Source: Jannaschia aquimarina
GTDB taxonomy: Bacteria > Pseudomonadota > Alphaproteobacteria > Rhodobacterales > Rhodobacteraceae
Direction of reading: 5' to 3'
NCBI RefSeq assembly: GCF_000877395.1
Contig: NZ_JYFE01000074.1
Coordinates: 89,893-153,892, forward strand
Length of the DNA: 64,000 bases
Shown: positions 45,521 through 54,607 of the stretch, piece by piece
Position numbering within the stretch: the first letter of the stretch is position 1
Layout of the letters: each line of letters opens with the position of its first letter
Program-made: the position numbers and the translations under genes
The notes under the pieces: generated by a model
What the model saw: the letters and a program-made list of their open reading frames with translations, nothing else
The model's database searches: none
Told to the model about the DNA's origin: nothing

Positions 45521-45849
45521 CCATTTCGTTCGAGGATTTCCTGAAGGTCGATATCCGCGTCGGGACCGTCCTGCGGGCCGAACCCTTCCCCGAAGCGCGC
45601 AAACCCGCGATCAAGCTCTGGATCGACTTCGGTGCGCTGGGCGAGCGGAAGACATCCGCCCAGTTGACGACGCATTACACGCCCGAGACGCTGACCGGGA
45701 AACAGGTCATGGCCGTCGTGAACTTCCCCCCGCGCCAGATCGGGCCCTTCATGTCCGAAGTCCTGGTCCTCGGCCTGTCCGATGCGAAGGGCGGGATCGT
45801 GCTGCTGGCGCCGGATCAGACGGTGCCGAACGGCGGGAGGATGCATTGA
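45517..45849 (+). CDS. csaA: CsaA-like tRNA-binding domain protein
   Basis: A 110-residue protein consisting of a single tRNA-binding OB-fold, as in CsaA, a secretion-related chaperone of Bacillus. It has FLKVDIRVGTVLRAEPFPEA, KTSAQLTTHY, GKQVMAVVNFPPRQIGPFMS and the terminal PNGGRMH, all typical. It overlaps proC (ATGA) and the dehydrogenase (TTGA). It may bind tRNA or unfolded protein; the role here is unknown. Confidence 0.9.
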   Translation: MTISFEDFLKVDIRVGTVLRAEPFPEARKPAIKLWIDFGALGERKTSAQLTTHYTPETLTGKQVMAVVNFPPRQIGPFMSEVLVLGLSDAKGGIVLLAPDQTVPNGGRMH

Positions 45850-46787
45850 AGCTGTTCGTGTCCCGTGCCCTGCCCGACAGCGTGATGGAGGCGGCGGCCG
45901 AACACTTCGAAGTGACCTGCCGCGAGACGACGCAGCCGATGGATCTGGATGAATGCCGGGCCGCCCTTGCCGAGGCTGACGTCATCCTGCCGACGCTTGG
46001 CGACGCGTTCGGGGCCGATGCGTTTCCCGGCGAGATCCGGGCGCGCGGACTGGCCAATTTCGGGGTCGGCTACAACCACATAGATGTGGGCGCGGCCCGG
46101 GCGGCGGGGCTGGTGGTGACCAATACGCCCGGCGCCGTGACCGATGCCACCGCCGACATCGCGCTGACGCTGATCCTGATGACCGCCCGCCGGGCCGGCG
46201 AAGGAGAGCGTGTGGTCCGCTCCGGCCGCTGGGGCGGCTGGCATCCGACACAGATGCTGGGCCTGCACGTCACCGGAAAGACGGTCGGCATCGTCGGGAT
46301 GGGCCGGATCGGCCAAGCCATTGCACATCGCTGCAGGGCGGGCTTCGGGATGGAGGTCGTGTTCTACAATCGCTCGGACAAGCGGATCGACGGCGCGCGC
46401 CAGCTTGGGAGCGTGTCCGAGGTCTGCGCTGCCGCCGATGTCGTCGTGATGGCCGTCGCGGCGACGCCCGAGACGCGTCACCTGATTGATGCCGATGCCC
46501 TGTCGGCGATGCGGCCCCATGCGATCCTCGTGAACATCGCGCGCGGCGACGTCATCGACGAAGGGGCCCTGATCGACGCGTTGCGGGACCGCCGCATCGC
46601 CGGAGCCGGGCTCGACGTCTACGAAAACGAGCCGGTCGTGCCCGACACCCTCATGACGTTGGAAAACGCCGTTCTGCTGCCCCATCTCGGGACGGCGGCG
46701 CTGGAGGTCCGCGAAGCGATGGGCCGCATGGCGCTCGACAATGCCATCGCCATCGCAGAGGGCCGTACGCCACCGAACCCGGTGTGA
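45846..46787 (+). CDS. D-2-hydroxyacid dehydrogenase (glyoxylate/hydroxypyruvate reductase-like)
   Basis: A 313-residue NAD(P)-dependent dehydrogenase. The Rossmann motif is VGIVGMGRIGQAI near residue 148. The catalytic Arg is in NIARGDVIDEGAL, the Glu in YENEPVV and the His in LLPHLGTAAL. It resembles the D-glycerate dehydrogenase/GyaR branch more than the ghrA gene at the window start. The start is a TTG overlapping the csaA stop, an uncommon choice that suggests coupled, lowered translation. Confidence 0.88.
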   Translation: MKLFVSRALPDSVMEAAAEHFEVTCRETTQPMDLDECRAALAEADVILPTLGDAFGADAFPGEIRARGLANFGVGYNHIDVGAARAAGLVVTNTPGAVTDATADIALTLILMTARRAGEGERVVRSGRWGGWHPTQMLGLHVTGKTVGIVGMGRIGQAIAHRCRAGFGMEVVFYNRSDKRIDGARQLGSVSEVCAAADVVVMAVAATPETRHLIDADALSAMRPHAILVNIARGDVIDEGALIDALRDRRIAGAGLDVYENEPVVPDTLMTLENAVLLPHLGTAALEVREAMGRMALDNAIAIAEGRTPPNPV

Positions 46788-47269
46788 TCACCTTCGCCCC
46801 GATCGAAACGGTGATCGGACCGGTTCTGATTGCCGGCCGCGACGGTGAGATCACGCATCTTCGGCTTCCGGGCGATGACGGCCCGCCGCGCGCCGATGCG
46901 GACTGGCTGGAGGCGCCGGCGATCTGGAAGGACGCCGAAGATCGGGTTCACGCCATCCTCGCCGGATCTGACAGGGATGTCCCGCCGCTCGCGCCGGAAG
47001 GCTCCCAGTTTCAGCTTCGCATCTGGAAGGCGCTACGCGCCATCCCACGTGGCGAAACACGCAGCTACGCGCAGATCGCCCGTGCCGTCGGTCGACCCGG
47101 CGGAACGCAGGCCGTCGGGCAGGCCAACGGTCGCAATCCGATCCCGCTGCTGATCCCCTGCCACCGGGTCATTGCCGCGGACGGAAGTCTGGGCGGCTTC
47201 TCCGGCAGCCTTACGATCAAGCGTCGCCTTCTGGAGATGGAGGGGGCGTGGCAGCCTCGGCTGATTTGA
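46784..47269 (+). CDS. ogt: Methylated-DNA--protein-cysteine S-methyltransferase
   Basis: Suicide DNA-repair enzyme that takes methyl groups from O6-methylguanine onto its own cysteine. The 161-residue protein has the active-site PCHRV near residue 126, preceded by GQANGRNPIPLLI, and an arginine-finger region RGETRSYAQIA. The GTG start overlaps the preceding stop by 4 nt. Its 3' end overlaps the convergent PPC-domain gene by 53 nt. Confidence 0.94.
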   Translation: MITFAPIETVIGPVLIAGRDGEITHLRLPGDDGPPRADADWLEAPAIWKDAEDRVHAILAGSDRDVPPLAPEGSQFQLRIWKALRAIPRGETRSYAQIARAVGRPGGTQAVGQANGRNPIPLLIPCHRVIAADGSLGGFSGSLTIKRRLLEMEGAWQPRLI

Positions 47270-47690
47270 TGCCTTTGGGCTCGACGCTGAGTTCGCGATA
47301 GCCCGACAGGCCGCAGCGCGCCCGCGAGAAGGACAGATCGTCCAGCGCCACGACCACGATCTCCGCCGTCGTGTAGATCGTCGCACCTGAGACGAGATGG
47401 CCGCCGATCACGCGGCCCGCCCCGTCGGCGATGCAGAGATGCAGGTGATGCCCCTCTGGGTCGACCGTCCCGACCAGCGAGACGATCTCGAACCGACCTT
47501 CGTGCAAGACGGCATCGTCCCGATCTGCGTAGCGCAGGGTCGCACGGGTGAGGCTGCCGACACAGGTGACGAGCGTCAGGGCGTCGGCCCCGATATCGCG
47601 CCGGGCGGCGTGGAGCCTGTCGAGCAGGTCGTCGCCCGGCTTCAGTCGGAATGCCGCAAAGGTCCCGCGCGACATGCCGGGCTGCGCCAC
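47217..47690 (-). CDS. PPC domain (DUF296) protein
   Basis: A 157-residue protein with one PPC/DUF296 domain, related to the domain of plant AT-hook proteins. It has FRLKPGDDLLDRLHAARRD, LVTCVGSLTRATLRY, SLVGTVDPEGHHLHLCIAD and GGHLVSGATIYTTAEIVV, including the His-rich HHLHL patch. GTG 47690, 6 nt after gabD, or ATG 47675 could be the start. It shares 53 nt with ogt on the other strand. DNA binding is suggested by annotation only. Confidence 0.8.
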   Translation of the reverse strand: MAQPGMSRGTFAAFRLKPGDDLLDRLHAARRDIGADALTLVTCVGSLTRATLRYADRDDAVLHEGRFEIVSLVGTVDPEGHHLHLCIADGAGRVIGGHLVSGATIYTTAEIVVVALDDLSFSRARCGLSGYRELSVEPKGIKSAEAATPPPSPEGDA

Positions 47691-47696
47691 GCCCGG

Positions 47697-49154
47697 TCAG
47701 ATCCCGTCGATACAGACGTATTTCGTCTCGAGGTAATCCTCGAGGCCCTGGCTGCCGCCCTCCTTGCCGAGGCCGCTTTCCTTGACCCCGCCGAAGGGCG
47801 CCTCGACCGTGGTGATGAGGCCCGAATTAATGCCGATCATCCCGTATTGCAGTCCCTCGTTCAGGCGGAAGGCGCGGCCCAGATCCTGGGTGTAGGCATA
47901 GCAGGCGAGACCGTAGACCGTTGCGTTGGCCATCTCAATCGCCTCCTCCTCCGTCTCGAAGCGGAAGACGGGGGCGAGCGGGCCGAAGATCTCTTCGGTG
48001 GCGAATTTCATCGCCTGCGTGGCGCCCGCGACCACGGTCGGCTGGAAGAAGGTGCCCCCCTTCTCGTGGCGGTCGCCGCCGGTGACGACCTCGGCCCCCT
48101 TCTCCTTCGCGTCGGCCACGAATTCCTCGACCTTGGCGACAGCATCCTCGTCGATCATCGGACCTTGTTCGACACCGTCCTCCCGCCCGTCGCCGACCTT
48201 CAGCGCTTCGGTCTTCTCCTTGAGCTTCGCGACGAAGGCGTCATGGATGCCTGCTTGCACGTAGATGCGGTTGGCGCAGACGCAGGTCTGGCCCGAATTG
48301 CGGAACTTCGAGACCATCGCGCCCTCGACGGCGCGGTCCAGATCGGCGTCATCGAAGACCAGGAACGGGGCGTTGCCGCCCAGCTCCATCGAGACCTTCT
48401 TCACCGTGTCCGCCGACTGGCGCATGAGCTCCTTGCCGACCTCGGTGGAGCCGGTGAAGGTCACCTTCCGCGTTTCGAAGGCATCCATCATCGCACCCGC
48501 GATCTCTCGCGCCGATCCGGTCAGGATGTTCACGACGCCCTTGGGATAACCGACCTCTTCGGCCAGCGCCCCCCAAGCCAGACCGCTATAGGGCGTCGCG
48601 GTCGCGGGCTTGGCGACGACGGTGCAGCCGACCGCCAGGGCCGGGGCGATCTTGCGGGCGAGCATCGAGCTGGGGAAATTCCACGGCGTGATCATGCCGA
48701 CCACGCCAACGGCGTGCTTCGTCACCAGAATGCGGCGCCCGTTCACGCCGGCGGGAACGATCTCTCCCTTGGCGCGGCGCGCCTCCTCGGCGAACCAGCG
48801 GACATATTGCGCGCCGATGGCGATCTCTCCCTTTGCCTCGGCCAGCGGTTTGCCCATCTCGACGGTCAGAAGCTCGGCCAGGCTGGCCTGGTTGTCCATG
48901 AGCGCGTCGTGCAGCTTCCAGAGCAGCGCGCACCGGTCCATCAGCGGCATGTCGCGGAACGCGGGAAACGCCGCGCTGGCGTCGGCGATAGCGCGATCGG
49001 CCTCGGCGCGGCCCATTCCGGGCACGGTGCCGATCACCTCTCCCGTGGCCTTGTTCGTCACGTCGATGGTCTTGCCGCTATCCGCGCCGATCCATTCGCC
49101 GCCGATCAGGCAGGTCTCGCGCATCCATTGGGTGTAGCCGGTCTGGTCGAGCAT
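47697..49154 (-). CDS. gabD: NAD(P)-dependent succinate-semialdehyde dehydrogenase
   Basis: Oxidises succinate semialdehyde to succinate (GABA breakdown). The 485-residue aldehyde dehydrogenase has ITPWNFPSSMLARKIAPALA, the catalytic glutamate in MELGGNAPFLVFDDAD and cysteine in NSGQTCVCANR near residue 290, and the C-terminal PFGGVKESGLGKEGG. ATG 49154 lies 4 nt after the epimerase stop. GabT is not nearby, so GABA specificity rests on overall resemblance; related semialdehydes are possible. Confidence 0.9.
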   Translation of the reverse strand: MLDQTGYTQWMRETCLIGGEWIGADSGKTIDVTNKATGEVIGTVPGMGRAEADRAIADASAAFPAFRDMPLMDRCALLWKLHDALMDNQASLAELLTVEMGKPLAEAKGEIAIGAQYVRWFAEEARRAKGEIVPAGVNGRRILVTKHAVGVVGMITPWNFPSSMLARKIAPALAVGCTVVAKPATATPYSGLAWGALAEEVGYPKGVVNILTGSAREIAGAMMDAFETRKVTFTGSTEVGKELMRQSADTVKKVSMELGGNAPFLVFDDADLDRAVEGAMVSKFRNSGQTCVCANRIYVQAGIHDAFVAKLKEKTEALKVGDGREDGVEQGPMIDEDAVAKVEEFVADAKEKGAEVVTGGDRHEKGGTFFQPTVVAGATQAMKFATEEIFGPLAPVFRFETEEEAIEMANATVYGLACYAYTQDLGRAFRLNEGLQYGMIGINSGLITTVEAPFGGVKESGLGKEGGSQGLEDYLETKYVCIDGI

Positions 49155-49158
49155 GGGA

Positions 49159-50112
49159 TCAGCCTTTCGAGAAACTGAAGGTTGTGGTCTGTCGGTAGGT
49201 CTCTCCCGGCCGCAGCACGGCCGAAGGGAAATCGTCGTGGTTGGGCGCGTCTGGCCAGATCTGCGGCTCCAGCGCGACGCCGGCATGGGCCCCGTAGCGG
49301 CGCCCCCCGAGGCCGGAAACGCCGATATCCAGCTTGGCTCCGTCATAGACCTGAAGGCCGGGTTCCGTCGTCGCCACCCGCATCTCGATCCCGGACGCGT
49401 CGGAGCGCAGGGCCGCGATCTCGCGCAGCGGTTCGCGACCGCTCGAGAGACAGAGGTTGTGGTCCAGAAGACCCTCTCCGGCCAAGGCACGGCCCTGCCG
49501 GAAGTCGAAGCAGGTGCCGTCGACGGACGCCACCCCGGTAGGAATCAGATCTTCGTCAACCGCAACGTAGCGATCAGCCGCGACCGTGAGGCGGTGGCGC
49601 GAAACGTCTCCGGTGTCGTCCAGGCGCCAATAGGTATGGTGGGCGAGATTGCAGATGGTCGGCGCTTGCGTCGTGGCCCGATATTCGATCCGCAAGGTGG
49701 CGCTCGGCGCGCAGGAGAACAGCGCCTCGATCCGCATCTCGCCGGGAAAGCCCATCTCGCCGTCGCGCAGGGTCAGCCCGAAGCGGATCGCATCGACCTC
49801 GTGATCCAGAAGCTCCCAGTCGCGCTTACCGGTCCCGGCCGACCCGCCGTGGAGCGTATGACGGCCGAGAAAGTTGGGATCGGTCCGGAACGTCCTCCCG
49901 TCGAGGGTAAAGCGCGCGGCCGCAATCCTGTTGGCGTAGCGCCCGGCTGTCGCACCCATATATCGCGAATGAGCGGGATAATCCGCCGGATCCTCCAGCC
50001 CGAGGACGAGCGGCGCGTCGTGCCCGTCCAGCCGCAGATCCCGCAGACTGGCGCCGAAGGACAGAAAGGTCGCCGTCAGCCCGTCACCGGAGATCGTGTG
50101 GCACGCAATCAT
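49159..50112 (-). CDS. galM: Aldose 1-epimerase
   Basis: Interconverts alpha and beta anomers of hexoses such as glucose and galactose. The 317-residue protein shows the galactose mutarotase pattern: GATAGRYANRIA, HTLHGG (catalytic His), NLAHHTYWRL and ALEPQIWPDAPNHDDFP with the catalytic Glu. I start at ATG 50112; a GTG at 50121 is possible. It precedes gabD by 4 nt. Confidence 0.92.
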   Translation of the reverse strand: MIACHTISGDGLTATFLSFGASLRDLRLDGHDAPLVLGLEDPADYPAHSRYMGATAGRYANRIAAARFTLDGRTFRTDPNFLGRHTLHGGSAGTGKRDWELLDHEVDAIRFGLTLRDGEMGFPGEMRIEALFSCAPSATLRIEYRATTQAPTICNLAHHTYWRLDDTGDVSRHRLTVAADRYVAVDEDLIPTGVASVDGTCFDFRQGRALAGEGLLDHNLCLSSGREPLREIAALRSDASGIEMRVATTEPGLQVYDGAKLDIGVSGLGGRRYGAHAGVALEPQIWPDAPNHDDFPSAVLRPGETYRQTTTFSFSKG

Positions 50113-50172
50113 GGCCGTCACCTACACCAGCGTCAGGGAACGCGCCATGTCGCGCATGCACCGCGATGCGGG

Positions 50173-51984
50173 TCAATCCATCGCTTCAAGTTCGTCGATG
50201 AAGCCCTCGATCATGCCAAGGCCCTTGTCCCAGAAGGCGGGATCGCTGGCATCCAGCCCGAACGGGGCAAGCAGATCCTTGTGATGCTTGGAGCCGCCGG
50301 CCCGCAGCATGTCGAGATACTTGTCCTGAAAGCCCTCGGGCGTCTCTTCGTAGGCGGCGTAAAGGGCGTTCACGAGGCTGTCCCCGAACGCATACGCATA
50401 GACGTAGAAGGGCGAATGGACGAAATGGGGGATGTAGCCCCAGAAGCTCTCGAAGCCCTCCATGAACTCGACCGCCGGCCCGAGGCTTTCCGCCTGAACC
50501 GACATCCAGAGCGCGCCGATATCGTCGGGGGTCAGTTCGCCTTCGCGACGGGCGGCGTGCAGTTTGCATTCGAAATCGTAGAAGGCGATCTGGCGCACGA
50601 CCGTGTTGATCATGTCCTCGACCTTGCCCGCCAGCAGAACCTTTCGGGCGTTCTGATCAGGGGCCGCCTTCAGCAGCGCGCGGAAGGTCAACATCTCGCC
50701 GAAGACGCTGGCCGTCTCGGCAAGTGTCAGCGGGGTGGAGGACAGCCATTCGCCCTGTTCCGCCGCCAGCACCTGATGCACCCCGTGCCCAAGCTCATGG
50801 GCCAGCGTCATGACGTCACGCGGTTTGCCAAGATAGTTCAGCATCACGTAGGGATGCGCGTCCGTAACGGTCGGATGCGCGAAGGCACCGGGCGCCTTGC
50901 CGGGTTTCACCGGCGCGTCGATCCAGCCCTTGGTGAAGAACGGCTCCGCCAGTTCGGCCATGCGGGGATCGAAGCCCGCATAAGCCGTCGTGACCGTCTC
51001 GACCGCCTCGTCCCACTGGATGCGACGGTCTTCCTCCATCGGCAGGGGCGCGTTGCGGTCCCAGGGGCGCAGCTTGTCGAGGCCCAGCCACTTGGCCTTC
51101 AGCGCGTAGTAGCGATGGCTCAGGCGCGGATAGGCGGCGACGACCGCGTCGCGGAGCGCCTGCACGACCTCCGGCTCCACGTGGTTGGCAAGGTGGCGCG
51201 CCGATTGCGGCGTGGGCAGCTTGCGCCAGCGATCCTCGATCTCCTTCTCCTTGGCCAAGGTATTATGGATGCGGGCGAAGGTGCGGACATTCGCGGAGAG
51301 CACACGCGCCATCTCGCGCGCCGCATCCTCCCGCAGGGACCGATCCTGTTCGGACAAGAGGTTGGCGACGCCCTCGATCCCATAGGTCTCGTCGCGCACG
51401 GTGAACTCCAGCGCGGCCATCGTCTCGTCGAAGAGCTTGTTCCAGGCGCTGGCTCCCACGACCGAGGCATCGTGCAGAAAGCGTTCCATCTCGTCGGACA
51501 GTTGATGCGGCTTCATCGCACGCAGGCGATCCAGCGTGGGCCGGTAGCGCGCGAGGTCGGCATTCGCCTCGTAGAGCCCGTCGAGGAAAGCATCCTCCAG
51601 CCGGTTGAATTCGAGATTAAAGAAGACGAGCGCCGTGGACGCGTTGGTCAGGCGATCCTGCATGTCCGAAATGAACTTGGCGCGCTCGCCGTTCGTCGTC
51701 TCCTGGTAGTAGCGGAGCCCGGCATAGGACATGATCCGCCCCGCCACCTGATCGAGACGCTCGTGGCGCTGGATCGCGCGCAGCATCCCGTCCGCGTCGA
51801 GCGTATCGAGCTTGCCTTCGTAATCGGCCGCATAGGCTTTCGCCTCCGCTTCGAACCAGTCGAGATCGGCCTTGAGCTGTGGCGCATCGGGGGCCGTGTA
51901 GAGATCGCTCAGATCCCATTCCGGCAGGTCGCCGAAGGACTGGCCGCCCGAAGCGTCGGCATCGAAGGTGCGGGGGTCGCGCAT
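50173..51984 (-). CDS. pepF: M3 family oligoendopeptidase F
   Basis: Zinc oligopeptidase of the PepF type (M3B), 603 residues, cytosolic. The zinc motif HELGH is in LAHELGHGVHQV near residue 395, with the third ligand in PLTLAETASVFGEM. The C-terminal HFVHSPFYVYAYAFGDSLV is typical. ATG 51984 has GAGGAGA upstream; a longer frame to 52080 runs into the next gene and is rejected. It degrades short peptides. Confidence 0.94.
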   Translation of the reverse strand: MRDPRTFDADASGGQSFGDLPEWDLSDLYTAPDAPQLKADLDWFEAEAKAYAADYEGKLDTLDADGMLRAIQRHERLDQVAGRIMSYAGLRYYQETTNGERAKFISDMQDRLTNASTALVFFNLEFNRLEDAFLDGLYEANADLARYRPTLDRLRAMKPHQLSDEMERFLHDASVVGASAWNKLFDETMAALEFTVRDETYGIEGVANLLSEQDRSLREDAAREMARVLSANVRTFARIHNTLAKEKEIEDRWRKLPTPQSARHLANHVEPEVVQALRDAVVAAYPRLSHRYYALKAKWLGLDKLRPWDRNAPLPMEEDRRIQWDEAVETVTTAYAGFDPRMAELAEPFFTKGWIDAPVKPGKAPGAFAHPTVTDAHPYVMLNYLGKPRDVMTLAHELGHGVHQVLAAEQGEWLSSTPLTLAETASVFGEMLTFRALLKAAPDQNARKVLLAGKVEDMINTVVRQIAFYDFECKLHAARREGELTPDDIGALWMSVQAESLGPAVEFMEGFESFWGYIPHFVHSPFYVYAYAFGDSLVNALYAAYEETPEGFQDKYLDMLRAGGSKHHKDLLAPFGLDASDPAFWDKGLGMIEGFIDELEAMD

Positions 51985-52048
51985 ATCGGTCTCCTCTGGT
52001 TGCCCGAGAGGTATGGCCACGGTCGCGCCGGGGCAACCGCTGAGCGGA

Positions 52049-53032
52049 TCAGATCGCCGGCCGACCTCCGGCGGCGGCATAGGCCATGTCGATCACCCGC
52101 TGGGTGCCAAGCGCATCCTCCAGCGTCCAGGTGAACGGGGCCTCGCCCCTGATAGCGGCGGAGAAGGCCTCGACCTGCAAGACGTATTGGTCGACCCCGG
52201 GCCATGTCCGCGCGTGGCGGACGCCGTCGGTCCCCCGCCAGTCCACATGCGCGGGGCCGAACCGAGACGGATTGTAGGGCGCCGTCAGCCGCACGAGGCC
52301 TTCGGTCCCGTGAAAGCAGATCCATTGGTCCGGCAGCATCCGCATCGAATTGACCCAATGCGCCGTGAAGGCCGGGAACCGTGCCGAGACACGGGCTAGC
52401 GTGTCGCAGCCCGCCTCCCACTCGATATCCGCGTGGGTGATTTCCTCTGGATCGGACCGGGTGGCCCATCGCGTCGAGCCATAGGTGTAGACCCCGATAT
52501 CGGGCAGCGCGCCGCCCCCGGTCTCTGCAGAATTCCGTATGTTCCCCGGATCGGACGAATTGTCGTAGGTGAACACGGCTTCGACATGGCGGAGCCGTCC
52601 GACCGTCCGGCCATCCAGCAACTCCCGGACGAAATGCCACTGGGGATGGTGCACGATCATGTAGGCTTCGGCACAGATCAGGCCGGTCCTGTCGCGCAGG
52701 GCGATCAGGGGATCGATCTCCTCTGCCCGCATGGCCACGGGTTTCTCGACAAGGACGTGCTTGCCGGCTTCAAGCGCCTTCGCCGCCCATTCGATGTGCA
52801 GCGTATGGGGCAGCGGAACGTAGACCGCGTCGATTGCGTCATCGGCCAGAAGGGCGTTGTAGTCGCCATGGATACGCAGGTCTTCCGTGATGCTCCGGAA
52901 GGGTTCGGCTTTCTCCGGGGAGCGGGTCGCGAGCGCGGCCAGACGGTTGCCCCGGGCCATGTGGATCGCGGGCGCCATGTCGCGCCGCGCAAATCCGGAC
53001 GCGCCCAACACGCCCCAGCGGACCTCTGCCAT
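52049..53032 (-). CDS. Gfo/Idh/MocA family oxidoreductase
   Basis: A 327-residue NAD(P)-dependent dehydrogenase. The Rossmann motif VLGASGFARRDMAPAI is at the N-terminus, and the family signature is VLVEKPVAMRAEEI with the EKP motif near residue 95. The C-terminal domain contains DIGVYTYGSTRWATRSDPEE. ATG 53032 has GAGGAGG upstream and was preferred to the start at 53050. Likely acts on a sugar or inositol derivative; the substrate is unknown. It is 64 nt upstream of pepF. Confidence 0.88.
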   Translation of the reverse strand: MAEVRWGVLGASGFARRDMAPAIHMARGNRLAALATRSPEKAEPFRSITEDLRIHGDYNALLADDAIDAVYVPLPHTLHIEWAAKALEAGKHVLVEKPVAMRAEEIDPLIALRDRTGLICAEAYMIVHHPQWHFVRELLDGRTVGRLRHVEAVFTYDNSSDPGNIRNSAETGGGALPDIGVYTYGSTRWATRSDPEEITHADIEWEAGCDTLARVSARFPAFTAHWVNSMRMLPDQWICFHGTEGLVRLTAPYNPSRFGPAHVDWRGTDGVRHARTWPGVDQYVLQVEAFSAAIRGEAPFTWTLEDALGTQRVIDMAYAAAGGRPAI

Positions 53033-53207
53033 CGCGTCCTCCTCCGTCACAGGATGTTCGCCGCGACGGTAAGCCCATGATCCGAGGCTGTCATCGGCGA
53101 GGAAACTGGCCGCGGGGCGGGAACTTGCGAGGGCGGATCCCCCGGGAGCAGCATGGCAACAGCACTACAGGAACGGCGACGGCCAGATCCTGTGCGCCGC
53201 GCGCCAC

Positions 53208-54239
53208 TCAACCCGACAGGGCCTGGACCGTCACGGCGGTCCCGTAGACCGCCAGCAGGGCGACGCTCTCGAAGCCGATGCCGGCGGGGCCGTCCCGCTG
53301 CCGCCGGATCTGCCCGGCAAGCAGGATCGCGGTCATCAGAAGTCCGGTCGCCAACCAGTAGAGATCCTCCGTCCCCAGCGCGTGGTAGAGCGATCCGTCT
53401 CGATAGGCGATGTCCGAGGCCGCCAGGAAAAGGGTGTCGAACATGTTCCCGCCGATCACGCCCCCCACGGCCAATTGAAGCGCCCCCCGGCGAACCGCCG
53501 CCAGGGTCGTGACCAGTTCCGGCAACGACGTCAGGACCGCCGTCACCAACGCGCCGACCAGAGAGGACGAAAGACCGGATCGCTGAATGAGAACCCCTGC
53601 GGATTGGGCGATCACCCAACCGGACAGGGCAAGGACGAGGGCAAGCCCCGCGAAGATGATCGCCGGGCGGACGGGGCTGCGCTCCGCCTCTTCCGGGTCT
53701 TCGGGGGTATCCTCGCGGGTCTCGTCGGTCTGGACCGGACGCCACATCGGCGCTTCGCGCACTTCGCGCGTGACGCGCAGACCATAGACGTACATGCCGA
53801 TCATGACGGCAGTTATCGGATGAAGGCCGAGGATTGTGATCGGCGGAGCCGCATATCCGACCAGTGGCAAGGTCAGGAGCGTCATCAACAGGACGCCCTG
53901 GATCAGATTGGCAGGCTCCGCCGCTGCGTGTTCCAGGTTGGCGCGGCGATGTCCCAGATCGGCAAGTGCCAGAAAGACCGTCTGCGCCGCGATCCCGCCC
54001 ACGCCGTTCGAAAAGGCGAGCGACGCATCCCCCGAGGCCGCACCCGTCACCGAGACGACGAGGCCCGAAAGGGATGTCGCCGCCCCCAACACCAACCCGC
54101 CGACCAGCGCTTCCCCCCACCCTGCGCGGTCGGCGATCTGGTCCGCCAGGGCCGTCATTCGAAGTGAGGCGACCAGCACGACACCGGCAGCGACAATCAG
54201 GATGCAGATCAGAACGAGAGTCGAAAAAGATGCGAACAC
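53208..54239 (-). CDS. Sodium/calcium exchanger-type membrane antiporter
   Basis: A 343-residue inner-membrane protein with two Na/Ca-exchanger repeats of about five helices each, split by a hydrophilic acidic loop (about residues 165-190). The second alpha repeat is canonical: VTAVLTSLPELVTTLAAVRR with the acidic SLPE and GGVIGGNMFDT. The first reads GAATSLSGLVVSVTGAASG, so the expected glutamate is replaced by glycine. GTG start with AAAGG upstream. The ion carried is uncertain. Confidence 0.85.
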   Translation of the reverse strand: MFASFSTLVLICILIVAAGVVLVASLRMTALADQIADRAGWGEALVGGLVLGAATSLSGLVVSVTGAASGDASLAFSNGVGGIAAQTVFLALADLGHRRANLEHAAAEPANLIQGVLLMTLLTLPLVGYAAPPITILGLHPITAVMIGMYVYGLRVTREVREAPMWRPVQTDETREDTPEDPEEAERSPVRPAIIFAGLALVLALSGWVIAQSAGVLIQRSGLSSSLVGALVTAVLTSLPELVTTLAAVRRGALQLAVGGVIGGNMFDTLFLAASDIAYRDGSLYHALGTEDLYWLATGLLMTAILLAGQIRRQRDGPAGIGFESVALLAVYGTAVTVQALSG

Positions 54240-54300
54240 ACGGCGCCTTTCGGTTGCACGGCATTAACCGGCTCGCGTCAAAGGCGTTCCATGGATCGGC

Positions 54301-54570
54301 CTAGCGCAATTGGCTGTCTTTCGAGCCGCGCCTGTTGATCCCCGTCCGCGCGACCGGGCGCGCATCTCGTTCCGACGCACAGTCGAAACACAATTTCACG
54401 CCCGGAATGGCCTGGCGCCGGGCTTCCGGGATCTCCTCCTCGCACTCGGCGCAGTGGGTCAGGCTTTCCCCAACCGGTGCCGCGCGGGATTTCATGCGGG
54501 CGAGTTCATCCTGGATCGAAGCCTCGATCTGCTCGCCCACTGCGCCGTCGCGTGTCCATCCGCCTGCCAT
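54301..54570 (-). CDS. DksA/TraR family C4 zinc-finger protein
   Basis: An 89-residue protein like YbiI/TraR, the short branch of the DksA family. The zinc finger has CAEC at about residues 40-43 and CFDC at about 61-64, with IPEARRQAIPG between them. The N-terminal helix (EASIQDELARMK) is short, so it lacks the long coiled coil of DksA. TraR-type proteins bind RNA polymerase and mimic DksA plus ppGpp; that function here is inference. Confidence 0.87.
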   Translation of the reverse strand: MAGGWTRDGAVGEQIEASIQDELARMKSRAAPVGESLTHCAECEEEIPEARRQAIPGVKLCFDCASERDARPVARTGINRRGSKDSQLR

Positions 54571-54607
54571 GATCCCTGACCTCCCGTGATTTCAGATCGT
54601 CACCCAG

